Positions 14,501 through 27,722 of a stretch of 64,000 nt of DNA are shown here, in pieces. The DNA lies in contig OZ199839.1 in NCBI GenBank assembly GCA_964304625.1, forward strand, positions 5,208,001-5,272,000. The letters are read 5' to 3'. Source of the DNA: Kudoa neothunni. Taxonomy: Eukaryota; Cnidaria. Numbering within the stretch: the first letter of the stretch is position 1; each line of letters starts with the position of its first letter. The notes beneath the pieces were generated by a model. That model was given only the letters and a program-made list of their open reading frames with translations, did no database searches and was not told the DNA's origin. The position numbers and the translations under genes were made by a program.

Positions 14501-15161
14501 GAGTGTAAATCAAGTAATTTCCTTGCAACTTTGAACATTCGTTTTAAATTAAACATTAAATATTTAAAATTATCTATATAAATTCTCACATCTAACACGT
14601 TTTAATTTATCCGTCCCAATTTAATACAAATTCACTCGCTTGTGTGTAGTTTTGAATATATTTATTTATCGTCCATCATTACTCTCTTAAGAATCAAAAC
14701 TAAGCATCGATATTTGATTACAAGAAGAATTTTGTTTTGTAACCTATTAATATTATTTTAAGTGAAATTAAAATTTTCTTTTGCACAAGCGCGTACATAA
14801 TTAACAATTTAGGAAGACAGCAATTCTAATAAAGATGATCCCATATTTATAAATTTAGTATGTGGATATTTAGGGTTTTTATTCCCATCGAAAAAGAACT
14901 TATAGCTAATATTCGCAGGCAATGTTTAGAACACGCTACGCTACATTGAATAATTTTCAGCCCTACGGTAAGAGCAAAAAAATCCATACATACACAAATT
15001 CAAAACTAAAACTATTTTAATATTGTTGCTTGACTCAACAACTTTATTCGATTTATAAATATATTCATAAAATCTAACATAAATGGGCAATTTTTAATGT
15101 TGTTTATTGATACTACCAAATTCATCGGCATCATTTCGTCGATTGTCGGGAAATATACATT
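11578..15161. other. Intergenic, no gene recognised
   Basis: This is the gap between the NBAS stop and the SF3B6 start. It is AT-rich with scattered chance open frames (for example 12815-13054 +, 13986-14174 -) that show no family resemblance. A weak tRNA-like stretch lies near 12430-12510. The SF3B6 promoter should lie at its right edge. Confidence 0.5.
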
Positions 15162-15641
15162 ATGGCCTTAGCACCAAAAAGAGCAACAGTATTATAAATT
15201 TTCGACTTTCTACAACACGCAAATAATTTATCCATAAATAATAAACATTTATTTAGCCAAAATTACCACCAGAAGTGAATAGAATCCTCTATGTGAGAAA
15301 TCTCCCCTACAAAATAGCCACAGAAGAGCTTTACCAAATTTTTGGTAAATATGGAGCTGTACATCAGATAAGAATGTAATTTTAATGTATTTGATTGTTT
15401 AATTATTCATAAATTTAGCGGAAACACCAACGAGACTAGAGGAACCGGATATGTGGTTTATGAGGATATTTTCGAAGCAAAGAATGCTTGTGAAAACCTG
15501 TCCGGGTTCAGTGTTGGAAATCGTTATCTCATTGTTCAATACTATCAGGCACATAAGATGTTTGAACGTATAGACAACGAGAAAAAAGAGCGTGAATTAG
15601 AAATGCTGAAAAAACGATACGGTCTAAATAGCAAAGATTGA
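15162..15641 (+). CDS. SF3B6: SF3B6 (SF3b 14 kDa subunit, p14), three exons
   Basis: SF3B6 is the U2 snRNP SF3b protein that sits at the branch-point adenosine during spliceosome assembly. The exons are 15162-15188, 15257-15375 and 15419-15641. Both introns (68 and 43 nt) are GT-AG, and their joins are exact at phases 0 and 2. The 122-residue product is close to the human length of 125. It shows the RRM with RNP2-like [11 protein letters not shown] and RNP1-like [14 protein letters not shown], then [13 protein letters not shown] and the family's basic tail ending [11 protein letters not shown] codon split by the second intron restores IRIGNT. It faces POLE2 tail to tail across 75 bp. I consider it intact and essential; identification rests on near-continuous similarity to recalled human sequence. 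Confidence 0.97.
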
Positions 15642-15716
15642 CGTTGAATATTCTAATTTTGAGCTATTGTCGCTTTGTACATCATATTTGCCAAAATAAT
15701 GGTTATTTTTGCGCAT

Positions 15717-15791
15717 TTATTGTTTGATAAAAATAATTGTTTCGACTTGCACCATAGGAACCCTACAATAAATATTGTAAATATTGTAAAC

Positions 15792-15822
<31 letters not shown>

Positions 15823-18146
15823 ATTACTGGATTCACGAAGAGGGTTTGAGGGGAGGGTTCAACAACGAATTTCGGATAGTTGCTGGCACATATAATCTAT
15901 CAAAATGCGAACACATAATTAGCAATTAACAAATAACAAAAAGCAGGCGTTGATAATGGGAATGCTGAGAAATAAATAATTTACGACGTCAGGTTTGGGG
16001 TAGAGAAACAGATGTGAATCATACGGCCAAACCGTAGGGATCGAGTTGGGTGGCAAGGGTAGGAGATGACTTTGGGATAGGAAAAATTTGGCAAACTTAT
16101 TCATAATTAAGGATAACAACAAATCAAGTTGAATACTTCTAGTGGGATATCTGCTGATTCGGTTGGCATATGGAAAGTGTTGCAACAAACTTTCTCTAAA
16201 ATTTCACAACGAACAACTGCTATTTCTATCGCGCCAATTTTCTCATTGTGTAAACTTTTCCCGACTTTGATTCTAAGGTTTTAAATAGATCAATATAGAT
16301 CAAAGTTGTAATACTTGCAAGGATTTGAAGCAAAACTAACATTGCCATAGTTATTCGGTAGTAGTTCTCCATGAGACTGAAGTAAGCTTTTAGGGAGAGG
16401 AGGTCTAAATGCCAATTAAAGTTAGATTGGTATTGGACTTGCCTAATACAATACCTCGGCATAATTGAATACAATCCAGGATCCTCGAAGGATGGAACTA
16501 TCACTATATTTCTATAACCATGGTTAACATATTCTCCTAAATGAGACTAATAACTTGTCTTTGATACTGGAAGTTTCAGTGACAAATTTAACTAACGATT
16601 TCAGTCCATCTAAACATCCCTTATTATACCGATCGTAAATAGAATAGATTTTAACTTGAAGTTTCTACAAGTTTATCAGCACAATCCGGGGAAGTAAAAC
16701 AACCGCATATAATTATAACATCAACAGGAGGTTGAGAGTTTGATACACACATTGTTAAGAGATCTTGTTTCAAATTATCCATCACCTAATTTCATAACAA
16801 TCATCATAATACTGCATACATGAGAATACTTCATTGCTATTCAACCAAACTTCAGAAAACACCGCCAAACCGACCTGTTCTCTCTGGTTCTTTATTGATT
16901 CGAAATCAATGAACAAATACAACTGGAGAAATTACGTGTAAAGATACGGGAAACAAATCTCTGTCATTATCAAAGGTGTCCACTATTTTTTCTCAAAGAA
17001 AAACAGTAAAATAAAACATTTTACTTGTTGTACGAGTTGGTGACAAATCTTCTACAGTAAAGCTGTGTTCTGGAGGATTTCCAATAGCAAAAACTTTGAA
17101 TTGGTTATTTTGATAGACACCTTGGATATAAAATATTTTTGTGATCGTAATAACAAGCTGTACCTTCCAACAGTACAAATGTATCAACGACAATAAATTC
17201 ACTGATAATTTCACAGTCGCTCAGATCCAACTCGATACTTCCCTCAATGTCCTCAGCCACATAAATATTGTTGTTCTAAAAACAATTCAGTTTCGAAACC
17301 AATCAGTAGAATGAGTCTACTTTTTTTGACTTGACCAACATTCCCAATAGTAAAGTGGAAGAACCGTTGTTGGGATCAAATTTTATTTGATTTGTGGTTT
17401 GCACCTAACAACTAAATTAAAAAAGTTGTTAAAAAAAACTTTAAACAATACATTTGATTGTATTTTCGTCCCTTGAGTTTGATAGGGTGAATCTCGGATA
17501 TACTTCAAGAGATTCTGAGTTAATGTGAAGACAATCAGCCAAAATATTTATTCACTTGGAAAATGGCTCGATATCGAACACAAAAACTTTTTGTAGCATC
17601 TTCTACCATGCCTAGGTGAGTCAATCCAGGAACCAGTCCATTTCCATTTGCAAGTGTGTCACATGCAAATTCCAATCCCATATCACTCACTCGAGATCCA
17701 GACTTTGCTGGTGTAAATTTAATTCTCCCGAAACTAACAACCAATAAAAAGTTTATGTTTATCAATAGGAAAAAAAATAAATTTATTACTCGTTAAAAGC
17801 AACAATTTCAATCTCATTCACATCATTCTCTAAAATGCTGGTATCTTGAGTGAACGATTGAGTTATTTTGCGGTAAATTTCCATTGTAATTGGTTGGTTT
17901 GATTCTAACTCACATAAGATCAATAATTTATTTAGAAAATTTTACGATGATCTTTTTTCAACATGTCAATTAGAGATACGATCACATCTTCTGCATCTTC
18001 CAAGTCAACTTGGTTAACGATACTCATAATTTCTTTGAATACATCTCTAAATTATTATAAGCTCAAATTTTAGATAAAAAGTACTTGCTAACACTAATGT
18101 CCTTATTGGAAAGTTTCTCAAGGACAAAATCACTCAAATCCGCCAT
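15717..18146 (-). CDS. POLE2: POLE2, DNA polymerase epsilon subunit 2 (B subunit), multi-exon
   Basis: POLE2 is the non-catalytic B subunit that stabilises leading-strand polymerase epsilon. The start at 18146 gives MADLSDFVLEKLS, matching the helical N-terminal domain. The OB-fold region is seen as IEGSIELDLS (about 17240-17210, human TGTVQLDLS) and FKVFAIGNPPEHSF near 17080. The inactive phosphoesterase domain shows PPVDVIIICGCFTSP (about 16720-16680) and VPSFEDPGLYSIMPR (about 16500-16455, human VPGPEDPGFGSILPR). LSQSHLLPLP and YPKPD (about 16065-15990) match the C-terminal part. N-terminal introns checked by phase are all short and in frame. Several middle joins are unresolved. The 3' end is uncertain: the frame runs through a TA microsatellite before stopping at 15717-15719. 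An in-frame insertion of about 20 residues follows KFTPAKSGSR. Confidence 0.88.
15799..15822. repeat. (TA)n microsatellite inside the POLE2 3' end
   Basis: This is an uninterrupted run of about twelve TA units. On the minus strand it lies in the frame that follows FVVEPSPQTLFVNP of POLE2, so it would encode alternating Ile and Tyr if the last exon really continues through it. Confidence 0.8.
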
Positions 18147-19797
18147 ATTTTAGATATTTCAATGGGGAGTCGTGCGCAAAATCTAAATTTAGCCTAAAAA
18201 TATTTTATTTATTGGGTTTCTCAGCGATAAAATTAGCAGAGATGACGGAAAATACATTCACATTCATACGTAGGATTTAAGAATCATCACTTTAATACGT
18301 ATTTTTGTAGACAATGTCTTTATACAACTTTGGCGGGAGATTTATTCTTTATAAGAGAACAAAATTCACAGTACTATCTAAAGAGATGGAAGAAAAAATT
18401 ATTATTTTAATATCAAAATTTATTTAATATTCGTTATGGTCGTAATGAATGGATAGTTATAATTGTTACATAATGAATGAGTTAATGGTCATTATTGACC
18501 CCAATAAACATTAATAAGTACACGAAAAAATCTCTTCACAAAATCTTCAGTTATTAAAAATATTATCAGCTAATTATAATATTCATACTACTTCTTTCTT
18601 TGTGGGTCATAGATAGGCTTCGTGCATTGTTTTACCACATTTATCGTAACTAACCTACGATCATTTTCATGCTCTATTGGAATAATCTCGAATCATTTTT
18701 GATTGACGACCCACATTTGTGTATTTTTTTACTTGTCCTGAAATTCTTCAAATAGATTATGTCTACAATTTTCTATATCTTTTATTGTTTTTTTGGATAA
18801 ATTTCGAATATTTCAAATTATGTTAAAAAAATTTTTACTATTTTTTTTTCTCGATATTGATAAATGACGATGAGTTATATTAAGTAGACTAGCGCTAATA
18901 CCCAGTTTTGCCGGCATTGTGCGAGGAAAAATTTTAACTTTTAGTTTCCTTTTCGAATGGAGAAATTTTAAGATAAAGTTTATTCGATTAATAAGTTATA
19001 GCCCTCTAAATTTTATTTATCTATTTTCATTGATGTTTTATACAACTTGACATTATTTTTCCACTGTAATGATCTTAAACAGCGTTCCCAACGCGAGGTT
19101 GGTGGACTCCCACGAGTCCGCACAATAATTTCAGGGGGTCAATGTGAATGTTTTTACTCTCAACAATTTAGTTTATCGTAAATTCTTGGAAAGGATTGAA
19201 TTCGACTTCAATAAAAATTTAGGGACAATAGTATCATAAATATAAATTTTAGTGGTTAATACACTTAGGGGCTCGCATTCATTTTAGATTAGATAGTCGG
19301 TTGCCCATGAACCAAAAAGATTGGAGGCACTGATCAAGATGTTCCAAAATATGCAGGCTCATTCCTTCAAAATATAAATAGAAATATTGAGAGAAAATTA
19401 ATGAGTATTTTTAAGTTAATTTTAAAATCCTTGACCAAAAATACAATGACTTTAATTTTATGAGAGATCCAATTAACGATTAAAATTTATTTATTTTTAA
19501 ACCAATCGATTAAGTAATTTAAATAGGACTTTCATTTCTATTCAAATTGTGCGATAAAAATTAATCCATATGGTTATAAAATTTATTATTGATTTACAAC
19601 CGTAAGTACATAATAAAATCAACCTTAGCTTAGATGTGTCAGAAATAAAAATATTAATTGTTCATCCATTGTTCAGTTACATTATCTAAATATAATTGTG
19701 CAAAATCGTGCAATAGTTCTTTATTGATTCTGCCTCTATCCTTGACTTCATTCAGTACTCCATAGGATCGTTTTCAGTCAGCGAGCGTTTATACATA
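18147..19797. other. Intergenic upstream of POLE2; hAT-like terminus at 19080
   Basis: No gene was recognised. At 19080 the sequence CAGCGTTCCCAACGCGAGG, followed by a G/C-rich block, resembles hAT transposon ends elsewhere in the window (53372, 42683). No matching right end was found, so only a fragment is claimed. Confidence 0.45.
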
Positions 19798-21728
19798 CAG
19801 TCAAGATTGGATATTGCGTAATTCCAAATTTTCAATGTTATTCCTTTTAGAAAAAACTTAATTTTTTGATATAGCTATTACATTGTCATTTTGTAAGCAC
19901 AGTTCACATTAAAAATTAAAAGAATTTTTTATTTATACATAGAGTCCCGATATTTCATGGTTTTTGTGACCGATCTATTTAAAACTGAGTTCTTTCTTCG
20001 TTATATCCCATTAAAAACGTAATAGTTAAGAGAAAAGAAAAGAAAAAGTGTTGAAAGATGTCGGAAAGATGATAATTTTTAAGTTTAAATTGAGTGATAT
20101 GGTGATCTGAGTTGAATATTAGTATAATGTCAGGTTTAAGGTCATTCAGAAATTTAAAAAATTCTTTACCGAAGATAAATTTAACAATACGAATATTGAA
20201 ACGAAAAGGAGGAAACATTTCTCAGGCAAATTCAAAAATATAGATGGTGAGTTGTATGATTGGTTAATTAAACAATGGTCAAATGATAATGTTCTTCCGA
20301 GAGATGCTATAATCGAAATTGCTTTATATATTGCATATAAAAAAGAAATTTCAAATTAAAGTCTAGTTAGGGGTGGTTTTCAGGGTCCACGGCCGGGTAT
20401 GGGATGGCTTTCAAAATGTTTCATGGCGAGGCTGCGAATGTAGATATTTTCTCTGTTGACTCCTGGGCTGTTGGAAAAATTAAATTGGTTAAGGCAAATA
20501 ATCCTAGACGTTATAAACATCGATGAAACTATTCTTCTTTTATGAACAGTTACAAAACATTAGTTATGATTAAAGGATGAAATCGGAATATAATGGAAAC
20601 GTATCCAAAAAAAGAACAACTGTTTTACTATCACTATTCTTTAAATAGTGATAAACTCTAATCGGTTTTTTCTGGTAAATTTGAGGATCCTGAACGCTTT
20701 AACTGAGTTAAACATCTACAGTGTAAATATTATTGACAAAAAATACATGGATATTGTGTAGTATATTTATAAGCATAACGAGACAGTTAAACCAAAGAAT
20801 GATAGATGAGAACAGAAAAGTTTTAATTTTGTTGGATCGATATCCTGTTCATACCAAAAATATTGATTCTTATTAAATATCTAAAATTTCCCTCGCAAAA
20901 ATACGACTAATATTATAAAATCCAATAATTTGAGCATCACTGAATGCATTAAAGTAGGTACAGGAAAACAATGACCAAGCACATGGTTTTATGTGCAGAT
21001 TCTACTATCGAAAAATAATCACTAAACTCAATCTTACCGTTAGCTAAACTTTAGAGGATCATTACGCCATAAATTATTATTAATTATTTTGATAATTCAA
21101 AATATTTGATAATAATAAAATTGCAATAGTAAAGCTATAAACGGTTATAGAACAAGAAGATTTAAGAAATATACCTCAAATCAGACAGTTCTAAAAATAA
21201 TATTTTATATGTACCAAATTAATTTAATTTAGATGAAATCGAAGATTGCGAATAGATTTCTGACGATGATAATGAGACAACACGTGAGGGTAAAAATCAT
21301 GCAGACTTATTGTCCACAAATGGTTAATATGAGGTTATCGAATCGATTATCATAGAAATCAAAATTTTAATCAAACAAATAAAAAATATCATGAATGTTA
21401 AAAAGAAAGCTTTCGCTATAAGAAGTCGTACCTGGGTGGGTTAATTTACATCCCATAACGGACAGAATTTAAATAATATCAATAGAAAGATTTCTACACA
21501 CAAATATCATCAGATTTTTTGTCAAAATTTAATAATGCTTCCTTAACTGAACTAAATTTTATCTGTGTTTAAAAGAGCTTGTTTGTACGAATAATCATCA
21601 TACGTAAGCACAAGACAAACGTAATGTAGAGAATGATGCGTATGCACGAAGCTGGATATTGCGTAAAACTTTTCATTGCGTGGGTTGTTGGGACTAGCAA
21701 AAAACCGCGCAATATCCAATCTCGACTG
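19798..21728 (+). mobile_element. Decayed Tigger/pogo-type DNA transposon
   Basis: The ends are inverted repeats. The left reads CAGTCAAGATTGGATATTGCG and the right, reverse complemented, reads CAGTCGAGATTGGATATTGCG (20 of 21 match). Both are flanked by TA (19796-19797 and 21729-21730), the target duplication of Tc1/mariner-pogo elements. Inside on the plus strand, short pieces resemble the CENP-B-type HTH (GELYDWLIKQW near 20240) and the DDE core (INIDET near 20520, then LLDRYPVHTKN). The frame is interrupted many times. It is a dead copy; another right end of the same family lies at 58611-58635. Confidence 0.75.
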
Positions 21729-22366
21729 TATTATAAGAAACCTATAAAATTTTAACTGCCAGATTTAAAATGGATAGATAATATTTTTCAAATGTATCGA
21801 TTGAAAAAATTTTACCTAAAAAAGTTTTGAATTTAAAATTTTCTAAATTATTAATTACGTCATAAAAAGTTTGCCAAACTTATTCTTGGCATATTTTTTT
21901 TTGAAAAATTGATTAGATTTTAATGGCAAACAAAATTAATTCAAATAACAGGAAGATGGAGGAAAAAATCTAACGCAATAAAATACTTCCACATTATTAT
22001 TTATAGCGGTGATAAACCTGTCATTATACAACACTTTAACATATCTCTAAGTCCGCCCATAAATTTCTATAGATAGGTTGAAAATTACTACCTAAATAAA
22101 ATTTAAAATTGGTGTATTCTTACACACCACTTATTTTGAATTAAACAATAGAAAGTTTAACAAAAGTAATTTTCAGTTAGTTAAAATAATTATTATTGGA
22201 TAAATATTAATCTATTAACTCCAATATTTTGCTAATATCGTAACGCGCAATCGCGGGAGAGAATTTGATTTTTGATGCATATGGAAAAATATGGTTGTTT
22301 AAACTCTATCTAAAATTTTGATTCCTAATTTAGAAGAAAGTTTCCATATCTTTTTTACATTTATAC

Positions 22367-22531
22367 ATTCAATTCTCGATTACCCGAAGATTTTGGGATC
22401 TAAAATTTTCCATTCGGATACTGAAATTTCGATTTAACGAAATTTTTTCTCTAATATACATCGATTCCAAAAATTAATTTAGATAACTTGATTTTTGGTC
22501 AATCCAAATTTGGATAATTGAGGTTTCAATG
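22367..22531. mobile_element. Short pogo-type MITE
   Basis: This is a 165 bp element flanked by TA on both sides. The left end reads CATTCAATTCTCGATTACCC. The right end, reverse complemented, reads CATTGAAACCTCAATTATCC. These resemble the CAGTCGAACCTCGATTATC end at 62828. There is no coding capacity. Confidence 0.65.
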
Positions 22532-23069
22532 TATAGTTTTTACCCACAAAATTTAACTTAAACTGTTAAAAAAGATAAATCGCGTTATATTGTACATAGT
22601 AAAGGACCACGTATAACACACAACACTTAGGTCTTCATCACATTTGCTTTATGATCTCAAAAGAGACAAGTGTATGAGAGAGAAAAATAAAACAAATTAT
22701 CTATTAAATATTGATTTAATTTTTAAATTGTATTTAACATTTATTGTTAGAATTTAATGCTAAAAATCCCCACGAACACTGAGTATAAATAAAAACATGA
22801 TATAGGGACAACAATTTATCCTAACAACAATAAAATCTCACTATTATACATTACACCTAACTTGTGAAAAATTAAAAAAAATATGTTTATGTCAAATATA
22901 AACAATTACAATGTCGAACGAAAGCATACTTGCACCATGAAATTAAGCAAATCGTGAGTTTTCGATATTGAATTAAAATAGACAGCATAAAATCTAACAC
23001 GTTCAACAATAAAACACTTAATTCAGAAACAATAATGTATAAAGAGAAGACGGGTGTAGGTGTCCTCAA
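22532..23069. other. Intergenic, 3' flank of ALIX
   Basis: This short AT-rich gap is downstream of the ALIX stop on the minus strand and would contain its 3' UTR. No other feature was seen. Confidence 0.4.
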
Positions 23070-26000
23070 TCAATACCTTGGAGGTATGTAACGGGATGTA
23101 TTGTTGCCATACGAAGTGTTGTTGGGGTAATAATCTCCGCCGGTTGTACCAGAGGGATTAGACGAAGGATAGGGTTGGTTTATGTTAGAAGGATTGTTCG
23201 ACAACGGTCTTGGTGGGTTGTACGGATAGGCGGAATAGTTGTTTATTGGTGCCGAAGTAGAGTGGCCGTAGTTGTAAGGTTGAGCACCATACACAGCGCT
23301 CTGGTTTGGAGGATAGGGGTTGGTTGGGGGATTGCCGTAAGCTGGCAAGTGGCCGTAAGATGGAGCGCCATGATTTGGTGGCTGCACACGTGTACCACAG
23401 CCTGCATTAGAAGCAGGCTGACCGGGAATTCTTTGAGACGAGGAAACATAATCTTTAGGTGGAACACCATAAGTTGGATGAGGATAGTTGGAGGCAGGTG
23501 GATATTTTGAAGCGACAGCGGTACGCGAGTAATACGAGCTGACACTACCAGGGATAGGTGCAACATTTTTTGGTTGATGTGCCATCATTGATTGATGAAG
23601 TGGTTGTTGTGGGTGGGGATGATTGTTATTGCCCATTTGAGTAGTAGGAGGTCCATAGGAGTGAGAGCGTGCTGGTTGCGGCTGATGAGCATAGTTGGAG
23701 GGGTATTGCGAAGAAATTGTTGTTGACGTGTCAAAGCTCGAATTGGGATTACATCTATTCGGATTAACGCCACCACCATAATAGGAGGAATTGAGCGAGC
23801 CTGAGGAGGAGCTATGGTGGTTATTGGCCTCATAACTGGAATTAAAGGAGCGATTGAAGTTCGGATCATATGGTTGTTTATTGGTGTTAGCAGTGGTTGT
23901 TTTCTGTTCCATAAACATGCTTTTTTCAATACCTCTCGACTTGACAAAGTCGTTCACTTGATCTTGGAGTTTGAGAGCAAGATCGTTGATTTGATCATGG
24001 AATGACATTCCTTGGTTGATGTGTCTACACACATCAAGAAAAACGTTGTAGCTTTGGCACACTTCTTGACAAAGAGCGTGGTCTTTGTTATGAAGACGAT
24101 TCTTCAATCCAATAGAAATGATATAACTATCCAATTGGCGTATGATTGAGGACTGGGTTTTGATATTGTCATCCAGTTGCATATTGGGTTCATTGTAATC
24201 ATTTTTGATAATTTCGCCCGGCCACAACGAGGAATCTTCTTTAGGGCGTTCTTTCATCATCTTGTATAGCATTTGGGATCGATCTTCTCTCGAGCAGTAT
24301 ATAATTACGATTTTATCGCGTTGTTCGCGAGTTGTGATAAGCAAATTATAAAGGCGTTGGAGTTCGCTTTGTTCAGCAGGTGTCATTGCCATCGAATCAA
24401 AAGAAGTGAAGCCACCTTTGTTTTGCATTGAGCCCTACAACAAAATTTCATTACAAACCCCAATTATTTTCCTAGCAATCACAGTAAGAAACCCAATTAT
24501 GATAATATAAAGCTTAACGAAAACCGGATACAACAACGTTGGTGATTGCTAGAATTGAATGGAAAGACAAAAGTTACACCGCGTGGATTGGAGAGAATGT
24601 GACATCTGGCTTTAAGTTCTTCAAGGTTGGAATCAAGCGTGGAGTCAGCATTACCAGCTTGTTCAATCTTGCTCACAATGTAATTGTAATTTTCAACGTA
24701 GGTGGCGTTGGCGACTTTTGAGGGTGAGATATGATAACAATCTGGGACATTAATCCTAAAGTTATCATCGTGGGTTTTTTCTTCATCGATTGATTTTTTG
24801 ATGCATTGTACCACATCTTTGTAGAGTCGTTTGATTTCTTTGATAGTTCTGACCTGTTCGAGGATGGTATCGATGCCACCGTAGTGTTTGAATTCGTCGG
24901 ATTTGGTTTTGATGGAAGGAGGAAGTTCATTGTTGGCGCAGTTCTCAATACAAGCAGGGAGGTTGTATTCGATGAGTTTGGAGTCGAGTTGTTTGTCGGT
25001 TTCCTCGACAACGCTGAGTTTATTGGCGACAAAGTTTTCGCGGGTGTTGATAAAATGAGTGATCAATTTGTTCATAGCAATGGAGTGCAAAAATTGGAAC
25101 AGGTCAGTGTATTTGTCATGAACAATGAACGGTAACAGCATGTCGGGCACAAAAGTGGATGTTTTAACAATTGAGGTTGGTTCAACATCGGATAGACTTT
25201 CCGATGGTGTGGGGATGGTGCTGTAGATGCATCGGTTGTCTTCCATGGCGGTGTTATAGTCGTTTCTAATTTTTTGGTCAAGATTCCGGATGAACGGCAC
25301 ATTTCCAGCCCTTTTCGTCATATCGCTGAGGTTTAGTGCATCAAACGAGTTCTTCATACGTGCCAAGTAGTCATTGTACTTGCGATTGGACAAATCTTCG
25401 CTACCTTGAAAATGGTTAAACAAACTCTTATAAAAATTTTGTTTGGAGTCGAAATATTTGCACATATCCTAGAAAAAATTAATCAACACCATTTTATTCA
25501 TTAGCTATAAAATTGCATGCGGCACGATGAAATAAAATGTATTGAACATTCTCAATATCGATGAGAAAATCAATCGATTTTAGCTCACACCATTTTAATT
25601 ACTTTGATAAAAGTGGAAGAACTTTTATAATTCTTAATGAGACCTCTGCAAGTGCCATAATGGATAAAGATCTGTTTGGTTATTTTGGCCATAAGTAGGT
25701 CGGTCATTTTATCTAGATATGCTTTAATGAAGAGACATTCTTGAGCGTGAGAGAGAGCCAACAGATTGAGTGTGGCTATGAAAGGTGGGCTTAAATCTGA
25801 GAGTGTATCATCCAGCTCATACGACTTGACATATTCCAGCAAAAAGTGACACATTCCTGACAGCAGAAGAAACTCATTTTTGGCCTGCTTGAGTTCCTCG
25901 TTGTCTGAGAAAATATTCCGTTGGGAGGCCTTCTGCCAGATCATCGCACAGAACATCATAAAAACGTTTGCCACTTCAAAATTTATACTTTCGTGCACTA

Positions 26001-26472
26001 AATCAGAACCCTCTCAATACATTCAATAAAAACACATTAAACCAACCATGTTTAATTGGTTTCAAATTCAGTGATCCTCTTTCCACAGAATTGTACCATA
26101 AAAACTCGCATGAGAACTACATCAAAATTCAATATATTTAAAAAAAGTTTTAAACTAAACTACTTTATAATTCCCATCCGAAAGTTTTGGAGCCAAATCA
26201 AACAACTGCATCAAATATCTTCAAAAAATACTATTTCAGCCAACAAATCTCTAACAATCCATTTACGTTGACAAATAAGAAATTCCATCATTATTTTTGG
26301 TGATATCACATTCGATACATGCTCTTCGAAGTGCATCCAATTCATTGATAGCGTCTCGATGAGCGTTATACACACCGAGATCGTAGTTGGAATTAATAAA
26401 TATTTCCATTGCTCGTTTAAAATCAACCCTTTTACTTTTTCGTAAAGGTATCGAGAAGAAAAATTCATCCAT
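23070..26472 (-). CDS. PDCD6IP: ALIX/PDCD6IP homologue (Bro1 - V domain - low-complexity tail)
   Basis: ALIX is an ESCRT-associated adaptor that binds CHMP4 through Bro1 and works in endosomal sorting, membrane repair and abscission. The Bro1 start is at 26472 (MDEFFFSIPLRKSKRVDF, matching the ALIX N-terminus), with LDALRRACIE near residue 47. The exon at 25998-25591 carries SHAQECLFIKAYLDKM (human LAQAQEVFFLKATRDKM). Exon 25468-24578 finishes Bro1 and enters the V domain; KYTDLFQFLHSIAMNK matches human QKFTDLFEKMVPVSV. The intron at 25469-25590 joins in phase 0. Exon 24434-23070 holds the second V arm, then about 250 residues rich in Asn, Pro, Ser, Tyr and Gln. I see no P(S/T)AP TSG101-binding motif in the tail. 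The exon joins between about 26300 and 26000 are not resolved. Confidence 0.92.
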
Positions 26473-27600
26473 TTTATAAATCAAGAAGATAATGTGCGCG
26501 CATATTATTCAGCAAGTTTGTTAATCATCACTAAATTCCTCCCCTAAATATTATTATAAACATATTCTTAGGTGTATGTCGGACTGCAGTCATGTGATAA
26601 AACCAGTAGATACAATCAATGGGTAGATTGAATCAATTTGGATGTATAACTTGGTCATAAACTTAGATCGGCTCTTCCATTTTTTATCTTAATACCTCAT
26701 TAATTACTTGTTCCTTAGATTTTAGTCAGTAATAAGATTTTTTTCTTCTAAAATCGGCATTATATGTGAATTTTAATAATTTTTTCGAGTGGGTTAAATG
26801 TGTGGGCGAATAACCACTCGAGGTGTTTATGGATTTGTTTATCACTTTGTTACTTAAGATTAATAAGTGTTATCGTTAGCACCATTTGTTGACATCAGAA
26901 TATCAACTACAATCTTATCATAAACGAATTAAGTGATCCATAAAATGGTGTCGATTTCTCTGCTACGTATATCCCTAATATTCAGTGATTACTGTTAATC
27001 TTTGTTAAAATATATACAAATAGTCAAACAGGTACGGTACAACTTGTTTAAAACTTTATTGTTGATTAAGCATATGAAGTATTCATTTTCTGGTAAGAAG
27101 TATTAGAAATTAGGTGTAAAATAAAGTTTCGTTAGATTCCGTATGAATTTTATCGTTAATAAAACATATTGAATGGAGCAATTTCTTTAATTTCGATTTT
27201 TAATATTCAGCAATCGATAGAATGTCAACAATTCATTCATTGTGCAGATTTATAGTCTGTCTAATAGTTTATTTTAGAGAGTGGTTCATGTTATACTTTA
27301 TTCGTCCGTTTGTCGGATTAGAATAACCTCAAAATTATTTTTATTGCGCCCAATTAAATTTTCCATCTTCAATGGACAGTCGATAGTTAGTTTGATATTC
27401 GATGTTGGCGTATTTGTTTGTTTTATAGGTGTGATTGAGAAATTAATTTTGTGGAATTGGCTTCGATTGAAATGTCAAAGTCTTAATCCTCGTTTCCAAC
27501 TTATTGTAATCCTATGTTATACATCCAATATTTGAATTACGATTAAACTAAAAATCTGTTTTGTGATTGAGAATGAGATCATACATTCAACACATAGCCT
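26473..27600. other. Intergenic upstream of ALIX
   Basis: No gene was recognised. The minus-strand promoter of ALIX should lie at the left edge. Open frames here (for example 27281-27535 +) are short, AT-rich and without family resemblance. Confidence 0.4.
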
Positions 27601-27722
27601 GAATCAGATAGCCTAGTGGTTTGATGATTAGACTTAATACCCAGAGGTACTGAGTTCGATTCCCGTTGCTGATCGGTCATTGTTTTCATATGAGTGTGTC
27701 CATCCCTTAATGTGGTGCAATG

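Noticed and set aside
23175-24005. Plus-strand open frames opposite the ALIX tail and V domain
   Set aside because: Shadows of a compositionally biased coding exon, with no family resemblance.
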